From: Candidatus Cryptobacteroides gallistercoris
Lineage (GTDB): Bacteria > Bacteroidota > Bacteroidia > Bacteroidales > UBA932
Direction: 5' to 3'
Assembly (NCBI GenBank): GCA_017694835.1
Contig: JADIMJ010000130.1
Location: 1-40,405, forward strand
DNA: 40,405 nucleotides
The position numbers and the translations under genes are program-made. The notes under the pieces were generated by a model that worked only from the letters and a program-made list of their open reading frames with translations, was not told the DNA's origin and made no database searches. This document shows, in pieces, positions 18,959 through 27,758 of this stretch (its first letter is position 1; the number at the start of each line of letters is the position of its first letter).

Positions 18959-18988
18959 ATACTTCAGAGTCAGAATACTTCAGAGTCA
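18957..18988. repeat. 16-bp perfect tandem duplication at the 3' end of the preceding CDS
   Basis: gaatacttcagagtca at 18957-18972 and 18973-18988. Confidence 0.9.
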
Positions 18989-19008
18989 AACACCTAATAC
19001 AGCAGGAT

Positions 19009-19230
19009 ATGGAAGACAATCTGAAAACCGTCGCCAAATTCGACGACCCGATGAGAGCCAGCATCGCCCAGGCAAAGCTCAAGGACAGCGGCATCGAATC
19101 CGCTGTCTTCGGCGAATCTTCAGCCTATCCGGTACTCAACGCCGTTTTAGACAACATTGAGCTGAAAGTCAACGCCGCAGATTATGACCTCGCGGTAAAG
19201 ATTCTTGACGCCTCCTCGAGTGCCGAATAG
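19009..19230 (+). CDS. DUF2007 family protein
   Basis: 73 aa; KTVAKFDDPMRASIAQAKLKDSGIESAVFGESSAYPVLNAVLDNIELKVNAADYDLAVKIL. Confidence 0.85.
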   Translation: MEDNLKTVAKFDDPMRASIAQAKLKDSGIESAVFGESSAYPVLNAVLDNIELKVNAADYDLAVKILDASSSAE

Positions 19231-19781
19231 AATTCTTTCCCGAAGAAATGTTCAAGGGGTTCGCGCAGAAATTCAAATACGCGGACCTTTTCTCTGCGCC
19301 CTTTGGCGAAGGCATCGCGGCAGATGTCCCAGCGGTGAAGATTGAGGGCCCTCATGCCGTTGCCGAGCACGGACACCCGGATCGGATAAAGCCAGCATGA
19401 TATCGGCTTGCGGAAATCCGTCCTGCCTCCAGACCAGCATCTCTCCATGGAGCAGAAACAATTCCCCTCACCGTCAAAACAGGTATAGGCGCATTCTTCG
19501 CTGCCGGGGACGAGCGGAGTCACCATATCCCCGTCCATGTCGATTTCAAAGAATCCCTTGTCGCCGACAGCATCTCGGCCGGCCTGCCTCATCAGAGGCG
19601 AAAACACGGGATAATTCTTCTCTATCGGCTCCAGTTCGCATTCCAGCAGGGGGGCCCCGCTGTCTCCTATGATGCAGCAGCACCCTCTGCATCGTCCGTA
19701 GTCACAGGAAAAATATTCCGTCAGAATCTCTTCCGACACCAGACAGTCATCTATCTGGATTATTGCACCATGTCCGTTCAT
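19182..19781 (-). CDS. DUF3109 family protein
   Basis: 199 aa, Cys-rich: FSCDYGRCRGCCCIIGDSGAPLLECE, CAYTCFDGEGNCFCSMERC, ISCWLYPIRV. Confidence 0.85.
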   Translation of the reverse strand: MNGHGAIIQIDDCLVSEEILTEYFSCDYGRCRGCCCIIGDSGAPLLECELEPIEKNYPVFSPLMRQAGRDAVGDKGFFEIDMDGDMVTPLVPGSEECAYTCFDGEGNCFCSMERCWSGGRTDFRKPISCWLYPIRVSVLGNGMRALNLHRWDICRDAFAKGRREKVRVFEFLREPLEHFFGKEFYSALEEASRIFTARS

Positions 19782-22324
19782 TTGCCTTTTGTCGCATTTT
19801 TGCCTTTTGTCACATACTCAAGCCTGCCGCCGCCGACAAGTGCGGAAAGAATGCCGGATACCGTCTCCGCATCAACGGCGTCTATGTTTTCCTGATACCT
19901 CGTCTGCAGGTCCTTTCTTCCGGCATACCGGCCCGATATCACGGACAGCCAGTACTCCGGACGGTCCTGGAGTGAAGCCCAGCGGTCTGACAGCATTGCC
20001 TTGTACAGGGCAAGACGCTCTTCATCCAGACCGGAATCCGACAGCCCGGAGGCGGCAAGACGCATGCGCATAAGGGCCATGACGAGCTTGTCTCTCCCGA
20101 CATCTGCAGGCAAGCCTTTCTCAGAGGCGTAGGCCGCCGAAACGAAGACACTGAATCTTTCCTCGGGATACACCGCGAATCTGTTCCTTGCGGTCACATA
20201 CATGCCTGAGCCATAGACAGCGTCAGCCAGAGCGTCTTCAAGGGCCATTGCCGCCACTTGGGAAGCCATGAAGTTTTCAGGATTCAGCACAAGTCCGCAA
20301 GTCATAGTGATGTCTATGCCGGAAGTCTTGCCTTTTACAAAATATGTGGACTCCCCCGTCGCCGTCTGGCATGACACGGCCGACCTCAAGGACCGTCTGC
20401 CGATTGTCCTGAACCCTCCCATATATTGCTGGAGAAGCTTGCGCACATCCGACTCGTACATGTCCCCGACAAGGACAAACAGGCCGTCGTCTGACTTCGA
20501 GAATATATTGTCAAAAAAAGGCATTGCCCGCTCAGGCAGATCCTCATGAAGATTTTCGGCAGACTTGAACGGGGAATACCTGTCCTCTCCGTTCATCAGA
20601 CTGTCAATGGCGAACATTTTCTCCCGGGAGCAGCCGTATCTTGCCTGAAGCCTGATGCGTTCCTCTTCCATGTACATCTGCCATGCGTGCCTGTCAAGAG
20701 ACCTTGACTTGGTGAGGGCAAGGAGAGATTTCATGAGCAGGGAAAGCCGTCCCGACGGCATCGAGCCCGATATCCGGGACGAATTAAGGGACACGGCCGT
20801 CTGCATCGTTATCCCGTTGACGGCAAGCAGCGTCCTGAATTCCCTTCCGCTGAGGCCGCACACCGAACAGAGAGGAAGCATGTCGGAAAGGAACGCGCCT
20901 TCCCCGTCCCGCATGTCCTTCATCGAGGAATAGCCGTCTTTCAGGACATAAGAATAATACATCATGCCGTCCGTTGGCATCTGCTTGTAGACCACCTTGA
21001 TTCCGTTTGCGAAAGTCCATACGCGGCTCCCGCTTGACTGGTCCTGCCTGCTCATGCGCACTCCGCACCTTTCCGAAGGCACCGGGAAAAGGAGTGTATC
21101 CGCAAGATTGACAAGCCCGCGGCGAGGAAGCGAATCGCTCAACGGGCGCCTGCCGCAGGCCGTCCCTGACAGCAGCCCCGAAGCGAAGTCATTCAGGAAT
21201 CCGAGCGCAAGCGAATCCGGCAGCAGCCTTTTTTCAAAGAAACTGTATTTCCCGCTGTCGGAGACAAGGGATGAACCGTACAGAAAAGATGCGGCGCATC
21301 TTTTCACATACCCGCTGTCGGGAACAAAAGTTTTCACCGCCCTGCGCCTGCCGGCCATGTCGACCGCCGACTTTGCCTGGCGGTATTCCTCCATGGTCAC
21401 CTTGCCGGACAAAAAAAGCACGGAATCCAGAATGCAGCGGGCCAGAGACGAATCTTCGGGCGACGTCATCACTGAAATGCAGTAATTCTCATGTCTTTCT
21501 CCATCAGGGAATCCTCTGTACGACATCCTGAGATCCGCAACGGGAACGGAAGCAGACTCCATGGCTGTCCTGATCCTGTCTTCGAGGACAAATTTCAATT
21601 CTTCCCACATTCTGGCACTTACTGCCGGTAGAGCGGTTCCCCTGTATCTCTCCGGGATCTCCCCCGCATTGAAATCAATATTTACCAGTGCGGACACTCC
21701 TGTGCCGGAGCGGACACAAAGTCCCCCCGAAGGAACGGACGGGGACGGAACGGATGAAGAATCACAGGAATGGACAGGATCTGAAGAAGACACAGAATCT
21801 GAAGCCGGAATCATGAGGGACAGGAGCCTGAGCTTGGCATGCATCGCATCCCTGTCTATGTCTCCGGATATGACTATAGCCTCGTCTTCCGGCTTCCCGC
21901 GGCCGTCAATCATGTCAAAAATGACCAGAAGCAGGGAGTCAGTCACGGCCTCTCCGGCCCTGAGGCGCACATTGTCAAAACGCACGACGCTTCCGTCCCC
22001 CTCCGGGACTGCATATCCGCGCCTTCCGTAAAATATATAGCCGGAGCGCAGGAAAGAAGCTGGAGCCACTGACCTGAGGCGCGGCAGGGAATCAAGCTGG
22101 CGAACGGACTCATCAGCGCCGAAGCCCCTGCGCACAAGGGCAAAATCAGCTTTTCCCTTCACGGATTCATTCTCGGCAAGATAACACGTAATTCCGTCCG
22201 GGAGGACAATCCGGGATATCCCCGGGTCATCTGGCAGAACCGGAAGTTCCTGTCCGTCCGACAAAACCGGCAAAAAGGACAGGACAACAGCAGAAATTGT
22301 CAGTAAATATGGCTTTTTCATCAT
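19778..22324 (-). CDS. M16 (insulinase/pitrilysin) family-like protein lacking HxxEH
   Basis: Signal peptide MMKKPYLLTISAVVLSFLPVLSDGQ. Two-module M16 architecture (LPDGITCYLAEN...; FANGIKVVYKQMPTDGMMYYSYVLKDG...), FVLVGDMYESDVRKLLQQYMGGF. ATGA overlap with the DUF3109 start. Confidence 0.8.
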   Translation of the reverse strand: MMKKPYLLTISAVVLSFLPVLSDGQELPVLPDDPGISRIVLPDGITCYLAENESVKGKADFALVRRGFGADESVRQLDSLPRLRSVAPASFLRSGYIFYGRRGYAVPEGDGSVVRFDNVRLRAGEAVTDSLLLVIFDMIDGRGKPEDEAIVISGDIDRDAMHAKLRLLSLMIPASDSVSSSDPVHSCDSSSVPSPSVPSGGLCVRSGTGVSALVNIDFNAGEIPERYRGTALPAVSARMWEELKFVLEDRIRTAMESASVPVADLRMSYRGFPDGERHENYCISVMTSPEDSSLARCILDSVLFLSGKVTMEEYRQAKSAVDMAGRRRAVKTFVPDSGYVKRCAASFLYGSSLVSDSGKYSFFEKRLLPDSLALGFLNDFASGLLSGTACGRRPLSDSLPRRGLVNLADTLLFPVPSERCGVRMSRQDQSSGSRVWTFANGIKVVYKQMPTDGMMYYSYVLKDGYSSMKDMRDGEGAFLSDMLPLCSVCGLSGREFRTLLAVNGITMQTAVSLNSSRISGSMPSGRLSLLMKSLLALTKSRSLDRHAWQMYMEEERIRLQARYGCSREKMFAIDSLMNGEDRYSPFKSAENLHEDLPERAMPFFDNIFSKSDDGLFVLVGDMYESDVRKLLQQYMGGFRTIGRRSLRSAVSCQTATGESTYFVKGKTSGIDITMTCGLVLNPENFMASQVAAMALEDALADAVYGSGMYVTARNRFAVYPEERFSVFVSAAYASEKGLPADVGRDKLVMALMRMRLAASGLSDSGLDEERLALYKAMLSDRWASLQDRPEYWLSVISGRYAGRKDLQTRYQENIDAVDAETVSGILSALVGGGRLEYVTKGKNATKGK
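19781..19815. repeat. 18-bp in-frame tandem duplication at the C-terminus of the M16-like CDS
   Basis: tttgccttttgtcgca / tttgccttttgtcaca, starts at 19781 and 19799; encodes TKGKNATKGK at the C-terminus. Confidence 0.8.
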
Positions 22325-22432
22325 ATTTATAATATGAGCGACAAAATTAAGATAAAAAATTACTACTTTTGCAATAATGTGTCTGTTTGAAATATTCAAC
22401 ATTTTGAAATATTTAACATAATCAATACTGAT

Positions 22433-23374
22433 ATGAAAAAGTTTTTTCTCATTTTGGCGGCAACTCTTCTTTCAGCCGCAGCAGCCGTAGCCCAGGACAT
22501 GGCAGAGGCAACAGAAAACTATAACGGCGGAGCAGAAGCCCTCCAGACAGGGGACAACGCCACTGCACTTGCTTATTTTGAGGCAGCCCTTACCATGGGA
22601 GAAGCATGCGGAGAAGAGGGTGCAGGACTTGTGAACGACTGCAAGGACATCATACCTAAGGTAATGCTTGCTTCCGCACAGGACATGATCAGAAACGAGG
22701 ACTATGCCAACGCACTTGTCCAGCTTCAGAATACAATAGACAAGGCTCAGGCCTTCGGGAACAATCCGGAAGTAGTGGCCGAGGCATCAGAACTCATACC
22801 TCAGATCTACATGCAGAAAGGCAACTCCCTCCTCACTGCCAAGGATTATGCCGGTGCAATCGAGGCCTACAACCAGGTTGTGGCGCTTGACTCCACCAAC
22901 GGCACCGCCCTGCTCAGGCTCGGAATGGCATACAGCGTGACAGGAAAAGTAGCAGAGGCCGAGCAGAACCTTACGGCAGCAATGAGACACGGACAGGAAG
23001 GACAGGCTGTAAAGCAGCTTTCCAATCTTTATCTCAGGATTGCACAGAGCTGCCTCAAGGCCCAGAAATACGAAGAGTGCATAAAAGCAGCCGTCAAGTC
23101 CAATGAATGCAAGGAAAATGCGAATGCAATGTACCTTGCCGGCAATGCTGCCATGAAGCTCAACCGCCCTGCCGATGCCATCGGCTACTATGAGCAGTAT
23201 GTCGCAATCAGCCCTAATGCAAAGAATGTCAATGACATCTACTATACCATAGCTGTTCTTGCACAGCAGGCCGGCGACAAGGCAAAGGCATGCGGATACT
23301 ACCAGAAGATTGCCGGGCATGCAAAATACGGCTCTACTGCCAAAGCACAGATTACAGCACTGGGATGCAATTGA
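22433..23374 (+). CDS. Exported TPR-repeat protein
   Basis: Signal peptide MKKFFLILAATLLSAAAAVAQ; repeated TPR helices (ALAYFEAALTMGE, YAGAIEAYNQVVALDSTNGTALLRLGMAYSVTGKVAEAEQNLTAAM, ADAIGYYEQYVAISPN). TACTTTTG box at 22364-22371. Confidence 0.88.
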   Translation: MKKFFLILAATLLSAAAAVAQDMAEATENYNGGAEALQTGDNATALAYFEAALTMGEACGEEGAGLVNDCKDIIPKVMLASAQDMIRNEDYANALVQLQNTIDKAQAFGNNPEVVAEASELIPQIYMQKGNSLLTAKDYAGAIEAYNQVVALDSTNGTALLRLGMAYSVTGKVAEAEQNLTAAMRHGQEGQAVKQLSNLYLRIAQSCLKAQKYEECIKAAVKSNECKENANAMYLAGNAAMKLNRPADAIGYYEQYVAISPNAKNVNDIYYTIAVLAQQAGDKAKACGYYQKIAGHAKYGSTAKAQITALGCN

Positions 23375-25227
23375 TGCCTGGACAGCTGGAACTTCTGGCT
23401 CCTGCAAGGAATTGTGACATCGGCATTGCGGCAATAGACTGCGGTGCCGATGCCGTATATATTGCCGGGCCTGCCTTCGGGGCAAGACAGGCGGCAGGCA
23501 ATGGGATTGAAGACATTTCAAGGCTGTGCGGATACGCACGCAGATTCGGGGCCAGGATATTCATAACCCTCAACACCATTCTCTACGACAGCGAGACAGA
23601 CAGGGCCAGAAAGCTTCTTCATGAAATCGAAGAGGCCGGCGCGGATGCGGTCATCGTCCAGGACCTCTCGCTTGTGACCATTGCAGCCGAAGAGGGCATA
23701 AGGCTGCCGCTTCATGCATCGACGCAATGCGCCATAAGGACTCCGGAAGACGCGGTCTTCTACGAGCAGCTGGGCTTTTCCAGGCTCGTGCTCGAACGCC
23801 AGCTGTCGCTGGAGCAGATAAGAAAGATAAGGAAAGCCGTCAGCTGCGAACTTGAATTCTTCGTGCACGGGGCCCTGTGCGTATGCTACAGCGGACAATG
23901 CTATCTGTCTGAAATGCTCGCCGGACGAAGTGCCAACCGAGGAGCCTGCATCCAGGCATGCAGGTCCAGATACGACCTGCTCGACAGCTCGGGAAAACTT
24001 CTGGTGAAAGACAGGCCGCTCCTGTCCCTCAAGGACCTGAATCTCAAAGACAGGCTGTCAGACCTTGCCGAAGCGGGCATCACATCCTTCAAAATAGAAG
24101 GCAGGCTGAAGAACATCTCGTATGTAAGGAATTCAGTGCGGGCATATTCAGCCGAAATGGACAAGCTGGCGGACGGAAAAAAATACTGCCGCGCTTCATT
24201 CGGGACAGTTTCAGGCGGTTTCACTCCGGATGTCGGCAAGACATTCAACAGGGGCTACACAGACCTGTTCATCGACGGGAAAAGAGGAAAATGGAATTCC
24301 GCCGATGCAGCCAAATCCATGGGGGAAGAAATCGGGACAGTATCTTACATCAACAGGGAAAAGACTCTGCTGAGAATAACTCCGGCAAAAGGCATGCAGG
24401 GACTGGTGCTCAGGAACGGGGACGGCTTTGCATTTGTATCCGGCAGTGAAGTCACAGGCTTCAGGGGAGACATCTGCGAAGGCCTGCAGGTCAGGTGCAA
24501 GAAAATTCCCGGGCTGCATGTCGGGGCCAGGCTATACAGGAATCTGGATTCAGCCTTTGAGAAAGAAATGGAAAAATGCCCGCCTGTCCGCGAAATCAGG
24601 GTAGACCTCCATATCATTTTCCGCAGACTTGAATCCGGTTTTTCATCGGATGTCACCGCGGAAAGCGAAGACGGGAGAAAAATCTCCGCCCGCTTTGCCG
24701 CCGGGAATACAGCCGCCGAAAACAAGGAAAGGATGCTCGGTCTGGCTGCCGGACAGCTTTCAAGACACAGCGGCTGCTATTCATTCCATGTTAAGTCAAT
24801 TGACACGGACAATGCCGGCGAGATGCCGCTGCTTTCTTCTTCCGCGCTGAACAACATCAGACGTCAGCTGGCTGAAAGACTTGATTCAATGCCATGCATG
24901 CGCCGGCCGCTGATGAACAAGGGCCGAAGCATGCCATGCGCCCCGGTGCATGCCGCAGCCACATACAAGGACAACATATCCAATGGCATCGCATACGCCC
25001 TGTACAAGAGCCTCGGGGCGGAAATAAAAGGCATGGCCTACGAAAAGGAACATCCTGCCGGAGCGGAACTGATGCGGACTAAATACTGCATCAGGCATGA
25101 GCTCGGACTATGTCCGCGGCAGAAGCCCGGCACGAAGCCGGAGCCTCTCCTGCTTATGAACAACGGCAGGCGGCTCATCCTGAACTTTGACTGCGCCGCC
25201 TGTGAAATGACAGTCACCGGGGCATGA
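23374..25227 (+). CDS. U32 family peptidase (collagenase-like; possible 23S rRNA/tRNA hydroxylation factor)
   Basis: LELLAPARNCDIGIAAIDCGADAVYIAGPAFGAR, ELEFFVHGALCVCYSGQCYLSEMLAGRSANRGACIQACRSRYDL, SLKDLNLKDRLSDLAEAGITSFKIEGRLKN. TGATG overlap with the TPR gene. Confidence 0.92.
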   Translation: MPGQLELLAPARNCDIGIAAIDCGADAVYIAGPAFGARQAAGNGIEDISRLCGYARRFGARIFITLNTILYDSETDRARKLLHEIEEAGADAVIVQDLSLVTIAAEEGIRLPLHASTQCAIRTPEDAVFYEQLGFSRLVLERQLSLEQIRKIRKAVSCELEFFVHGALCVCYSGQCYLSEMLAGRSANRGACIQACRSRYDLLDSSGKLLVKDRPLLSLKDLNLKDRLSDLAEAGITSFKIEGRLKNISYVRNSVRAYSAEMDKLADGKKYCRASFGTVSGGFTPDVGKTFNRGYTDLFIDGKRGKWNSADAAKSMGEEIGTVSYINREKTLLRITPAKGMQGLVLRNGDGFAFVSGSEVTGFRGDICEGLQVRCKKIPGLHVGARLYRNLDSAFEKEMEKCPPVREIRVDLHIIFRRLESGFSSDVTAESEDGRKISARFAAGNTAAENKERMLGLAAGQLSRHSGCYSFHVKSIDTDNAGEMPLLSSSALNNIRRQLAERLDSMPCMRRPLMNKGRSMPCAPVHAAATYKDNISNGIAYALYKSLGAEIKGMAYEKEHPAGAELMRTKYCIRHELGLCPRQKPGTKPEPLLLMNNGRRLILNFDCAACEMTVTGA

Positions 25228-25230
25228 CAT

Positions 25231-25281
25231 AGACGGACAGCCGTCACACTCCAGTGACAGAGACGGGCCGTCACACTCCAG
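25231..25281. repeat. Imperfect direct repeat at the convergent gene junction
   Basis: agacggacagccgtcacactccagtgacag (25231-25260) followed by agacgggccgtcacactccagg (25261 onward); each copy has a short gacgg/ccgtc hairpin. Confidence 0.75.
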
Positions 25282-26626
25282 GATACTCCACAATCTGAAA
25301 TTTAAGGTCAACATCTCCGAAATGTCCGGTGACATTGTCATTTGCAAGGATATATCTTGAACTCAACTGGCCCCGCCACACTATGTCATCCCTGGAATTT
25401 ATCGGAATCTCAAGTTCAAATCCATAGCTTTTTGATTCTATTCTGACCAGAGCCGTACATTTCCAGGAAGTGCGCGTGCCGCCGTCGTCCTCAACAATCA
25501 TGAAGGCACAGCTGGCAAGCTGATCTGTCCATTCAGACACAAGGACGGCATTGAACGGCTGCGGGACCCCGACATTCTTGCGCTTGACCACAATCATGAA
25601 GTCTGTCACAGACGGATTGTAAAGCTTGATCTCAGCCTCGGTGCTTGCCGTAAAATTCTCGACAGACCCCATTTTGACGAAGAATTCAGACGCACCCGCA
25701 AACCATGAGTCATAATTCCTCAGCATCGTGAACTCTTTCAGCACGAGGGTCCTCAACGGAGAGCCGGTTGCTCCTGCCGAATCGCCGGAACGGGAAGGCA
25801 GGGCAGGCAGAGATGCCGGGGAATTCATGCCTACGATAATCTCACCGCCTCCGCTGCCCCAGTCAGGGTCCTGCCTGCGGAGAAGTTCAAGTGACGTGTG
25901 TCCGCTGTCATCATTCATGTTCACCACCCAGACAGGGCGCTCCTCTGCCATTTTTTCGTTTACGGCCACTTCCCTTATGAGGCGGTCTCCGTTTTCAGCG
26001 AGAACAACCTCATAGCCGACATTCGTCTCGGACCCGTCCATCGGGTCAAAAGTAATGACAGGAGCCGTCTGCCCGTCCCAGTTTTCCGAAAAAGGCCAGT
26101 ATATCTGGATGTCGGAATTTTCAAGGGCAGACACGAATTCCTCGGGAGACAGGACGGAACCGTATCCGGAAGAAATCCCTCCGCCGGCTTTTGTAGCAGA
26201 TGCCGATTCCAGATACCCGATGATCAGATCACGCATCGGCCGCTGATAGGATACGGGAGACTTTGTGCCTGCAGGCAGCCTGTCGTCACCGACTCCGGCC
26301 CCGGGCAGACGGAACAGGTCGCTCATCATGTATTCTTCATCATACCCGTTTTCAGAAGACGCAGTGACTGCATCATATACTTCAGCCAGCTGTTCCTCCT
26401 CAATCGGAAGCTCTGCCAGAAGAGACGCCACGCGCGACAGGGACACGGCAGCAAGCGAGTCGCCGTCTCCTTGCGAATGCTTTCCGATATCATTGTCAAG
26501 CTCTTCGCATGATACCGGCATGAATGACAATATTGACGCTGCAACCAACGGCATCAGTCCCCGGGACAAGGACGCACAACGGGAATGAAACCTGTCTTCC
26601 CGTCTTTCTTCAACCTCAACTTTCAT
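25271..26626 (-). CDS. Hypothetical lipoprotein
   Basis: Start at MKVEVEERREDRFHS; lipobox-like ILSFMPVSC; no recognised family. Confidence 0.65.
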   Translation of the reverse strand: MKVEVEERREDRFHSRCASLSRGLMPLVAASILSFMPVSCEELDNDIGKHSQGDGDSLAAVSLSRVASLLAELPIEEEQLAEVYDAVTASSENGYDEEYMMSDLFRLPGAGVGDDRLPAGTKSPVSYQRPMRDLIIGYLESASATKAGGGISSGYGSVLSPEEFVSALENSDIQIYWPFSENWDGQTAPVITFDPMDGSETNVGYEVVLAENGDRLIREVAVNEKMAEERPVWVVNMNDDSGHTSLELLRRQDPDWGSGGGEIIVGMNSPASLPALPSRSGDSAGATGSPLRTLVLKEFTMLRNYDSWFAGASEFFVKMGSVENFTASTEAEIKLYNPSVTDFMIVVKRKNVGVPQPFNAVLVSEWTDQLASCAFMIVEDDGGTRTSWKCTALVRIESKSYGFELEIPINSRDDIVWRGQLSSRYILANDNVTGHFGDVDLKFQIVEYPGV

Positions 26627-26684
26627 AACCTTAATGTTTTGTTTGTAATAACATGACCATGTCCGGACATTGCAAAGGGACAAA

Positions 26685-26760
26685 AAAATATCCGTGTACG
26701 GAAAATATACACGGATATTTTTCAAAAATGGCCTCCTGCGCATTCCTGACGGCGGAACGC
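26685..26760 (-). terminator. Terminator-like hairpins downstream of prmC
   Basis: 14-bp stem aaaatatccgtgta (26685-26698) / tacacggatatttt (26708-26721); adjacent gcctcctgcg...cgcggaggc hairpin. Confidence 0.65.
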
Positions 26761-26797
26761 GGAGGCATTTTCCTGAAATTTTGCAGAAAAAGGCAGA

Positions 26798-27745
26798 TTA
26801 CCTCCAGTAATGGAGGATGCGGTTGCGGTTGTTGAGGTCCTTTGTCAGCTCCGTGCGCTGAAAGCCGGCTGACACGAATGTTTCCGACACCTGGGTGCCG
26901 AAGGCTTCATTGATTTCAACAAAGCCGGCCCCGTCAGGATTTAGATGTTTCATGGAAAAGGCGGCAATCGCCCTGTAATACAGCAGGGGATCATCGTCCG
27001 GGACAAACAGGGCTGAAGCCGGTTCATAATCCAGAACATTTTTGTTCATGGATGACTTCTCCGATTCCCGCACATACGGGGGATTGGAGAGTATCAGGTC
27101 AAATCCTGCCTCTCCTGCACCAGATGCATCAGGGACATCATCAGTGCCGGCATCGAAGGCACCATCAGCGCCGGCGCTGAGAATATCATGCAGGACAAAG
27201 CGTGGAACTTTTATGTTATGCGCCTTGACATAACTTTTGAAATCCTGGGAGCGGGCAACTTCCAATGCCTTTTCCGAAATGTCCGTCCCTGTGACTTCAG
27301 AGCCCGGGACAGAAAGGGCAAGCGTCCAGGCAATGCATCCTGAGCCGGTACACAGGTCAAGGATTCTGACCGGAGCAGCATATCTGCCTGCGGCGACCCG
27401 CATCCGGCTTATCCTGGAGGCAAAATCAATAGCACTGCGGCAAAGGAGCTCCGTTTCCTGCCTCGGAATCAGGACATCGGGAGTGACCTTGAAATCATAC
27501 CCGCAGAATGGGGCATGGCCGACAACATACTGGAGAGGCTCTGCCTCCGCAAGCCTCGCAAGTTTCTCCTTAAGCACGGGGAGCCTGCCTTCCGGCACGG
27601 CAAAATCCGGCTCGACTATATGCGTATAACTTCTGGTCCCGAGGATGTCTTCACATAGATTCAGTACGATTGACCTGGCTTCCGACTGCCCGTAGAGCGG
27701 CTCAAGAGCCGGCACGGCACCGGCAATGAATTCTTTCAGCAGCAT
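26798..27745 (-). CDS. prmC: Peptide chain release factor N5-glutamine methyltransferase
   Basis: VTPDVLIPRQETELL, ILDLCTGSGCIAWTLALSVPGSEVTGTDIS, FDLILSNPPYVRESE (NPPY). Start at MLLKEF preferred. Confidence 0.92.
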   Translation of the reverse strand: MLLKEFIAGAVPALEPLYGQSEARSIVLNLCEDILGTRSYTHIVEPDFAVPEGRLPVLKEKLARLAEAEPLQYVVGHAPFCGYDFKVTPDVLIPRQETELLCRSAIDFASRISRMRVAAGRYAAPVRILDLCTGSGCIAWTLALSVPGSEVTGTDISEKALEVARSQDFKSYVKAHNIKVPRFVLHDILSAGADGAFDAGTDDVPDASGAGEAGFDLILSNPPYVRESEKSSMNKNVLDYEPASALFVPDDDPLLYYRAIAAFSMKHLNPDGAGFVEINEAFGTQVSETFVSAGFQRTELTKDLNNRNRILHYWR

Positions 27746-27758
27746 ACTTCTGTCCCTG

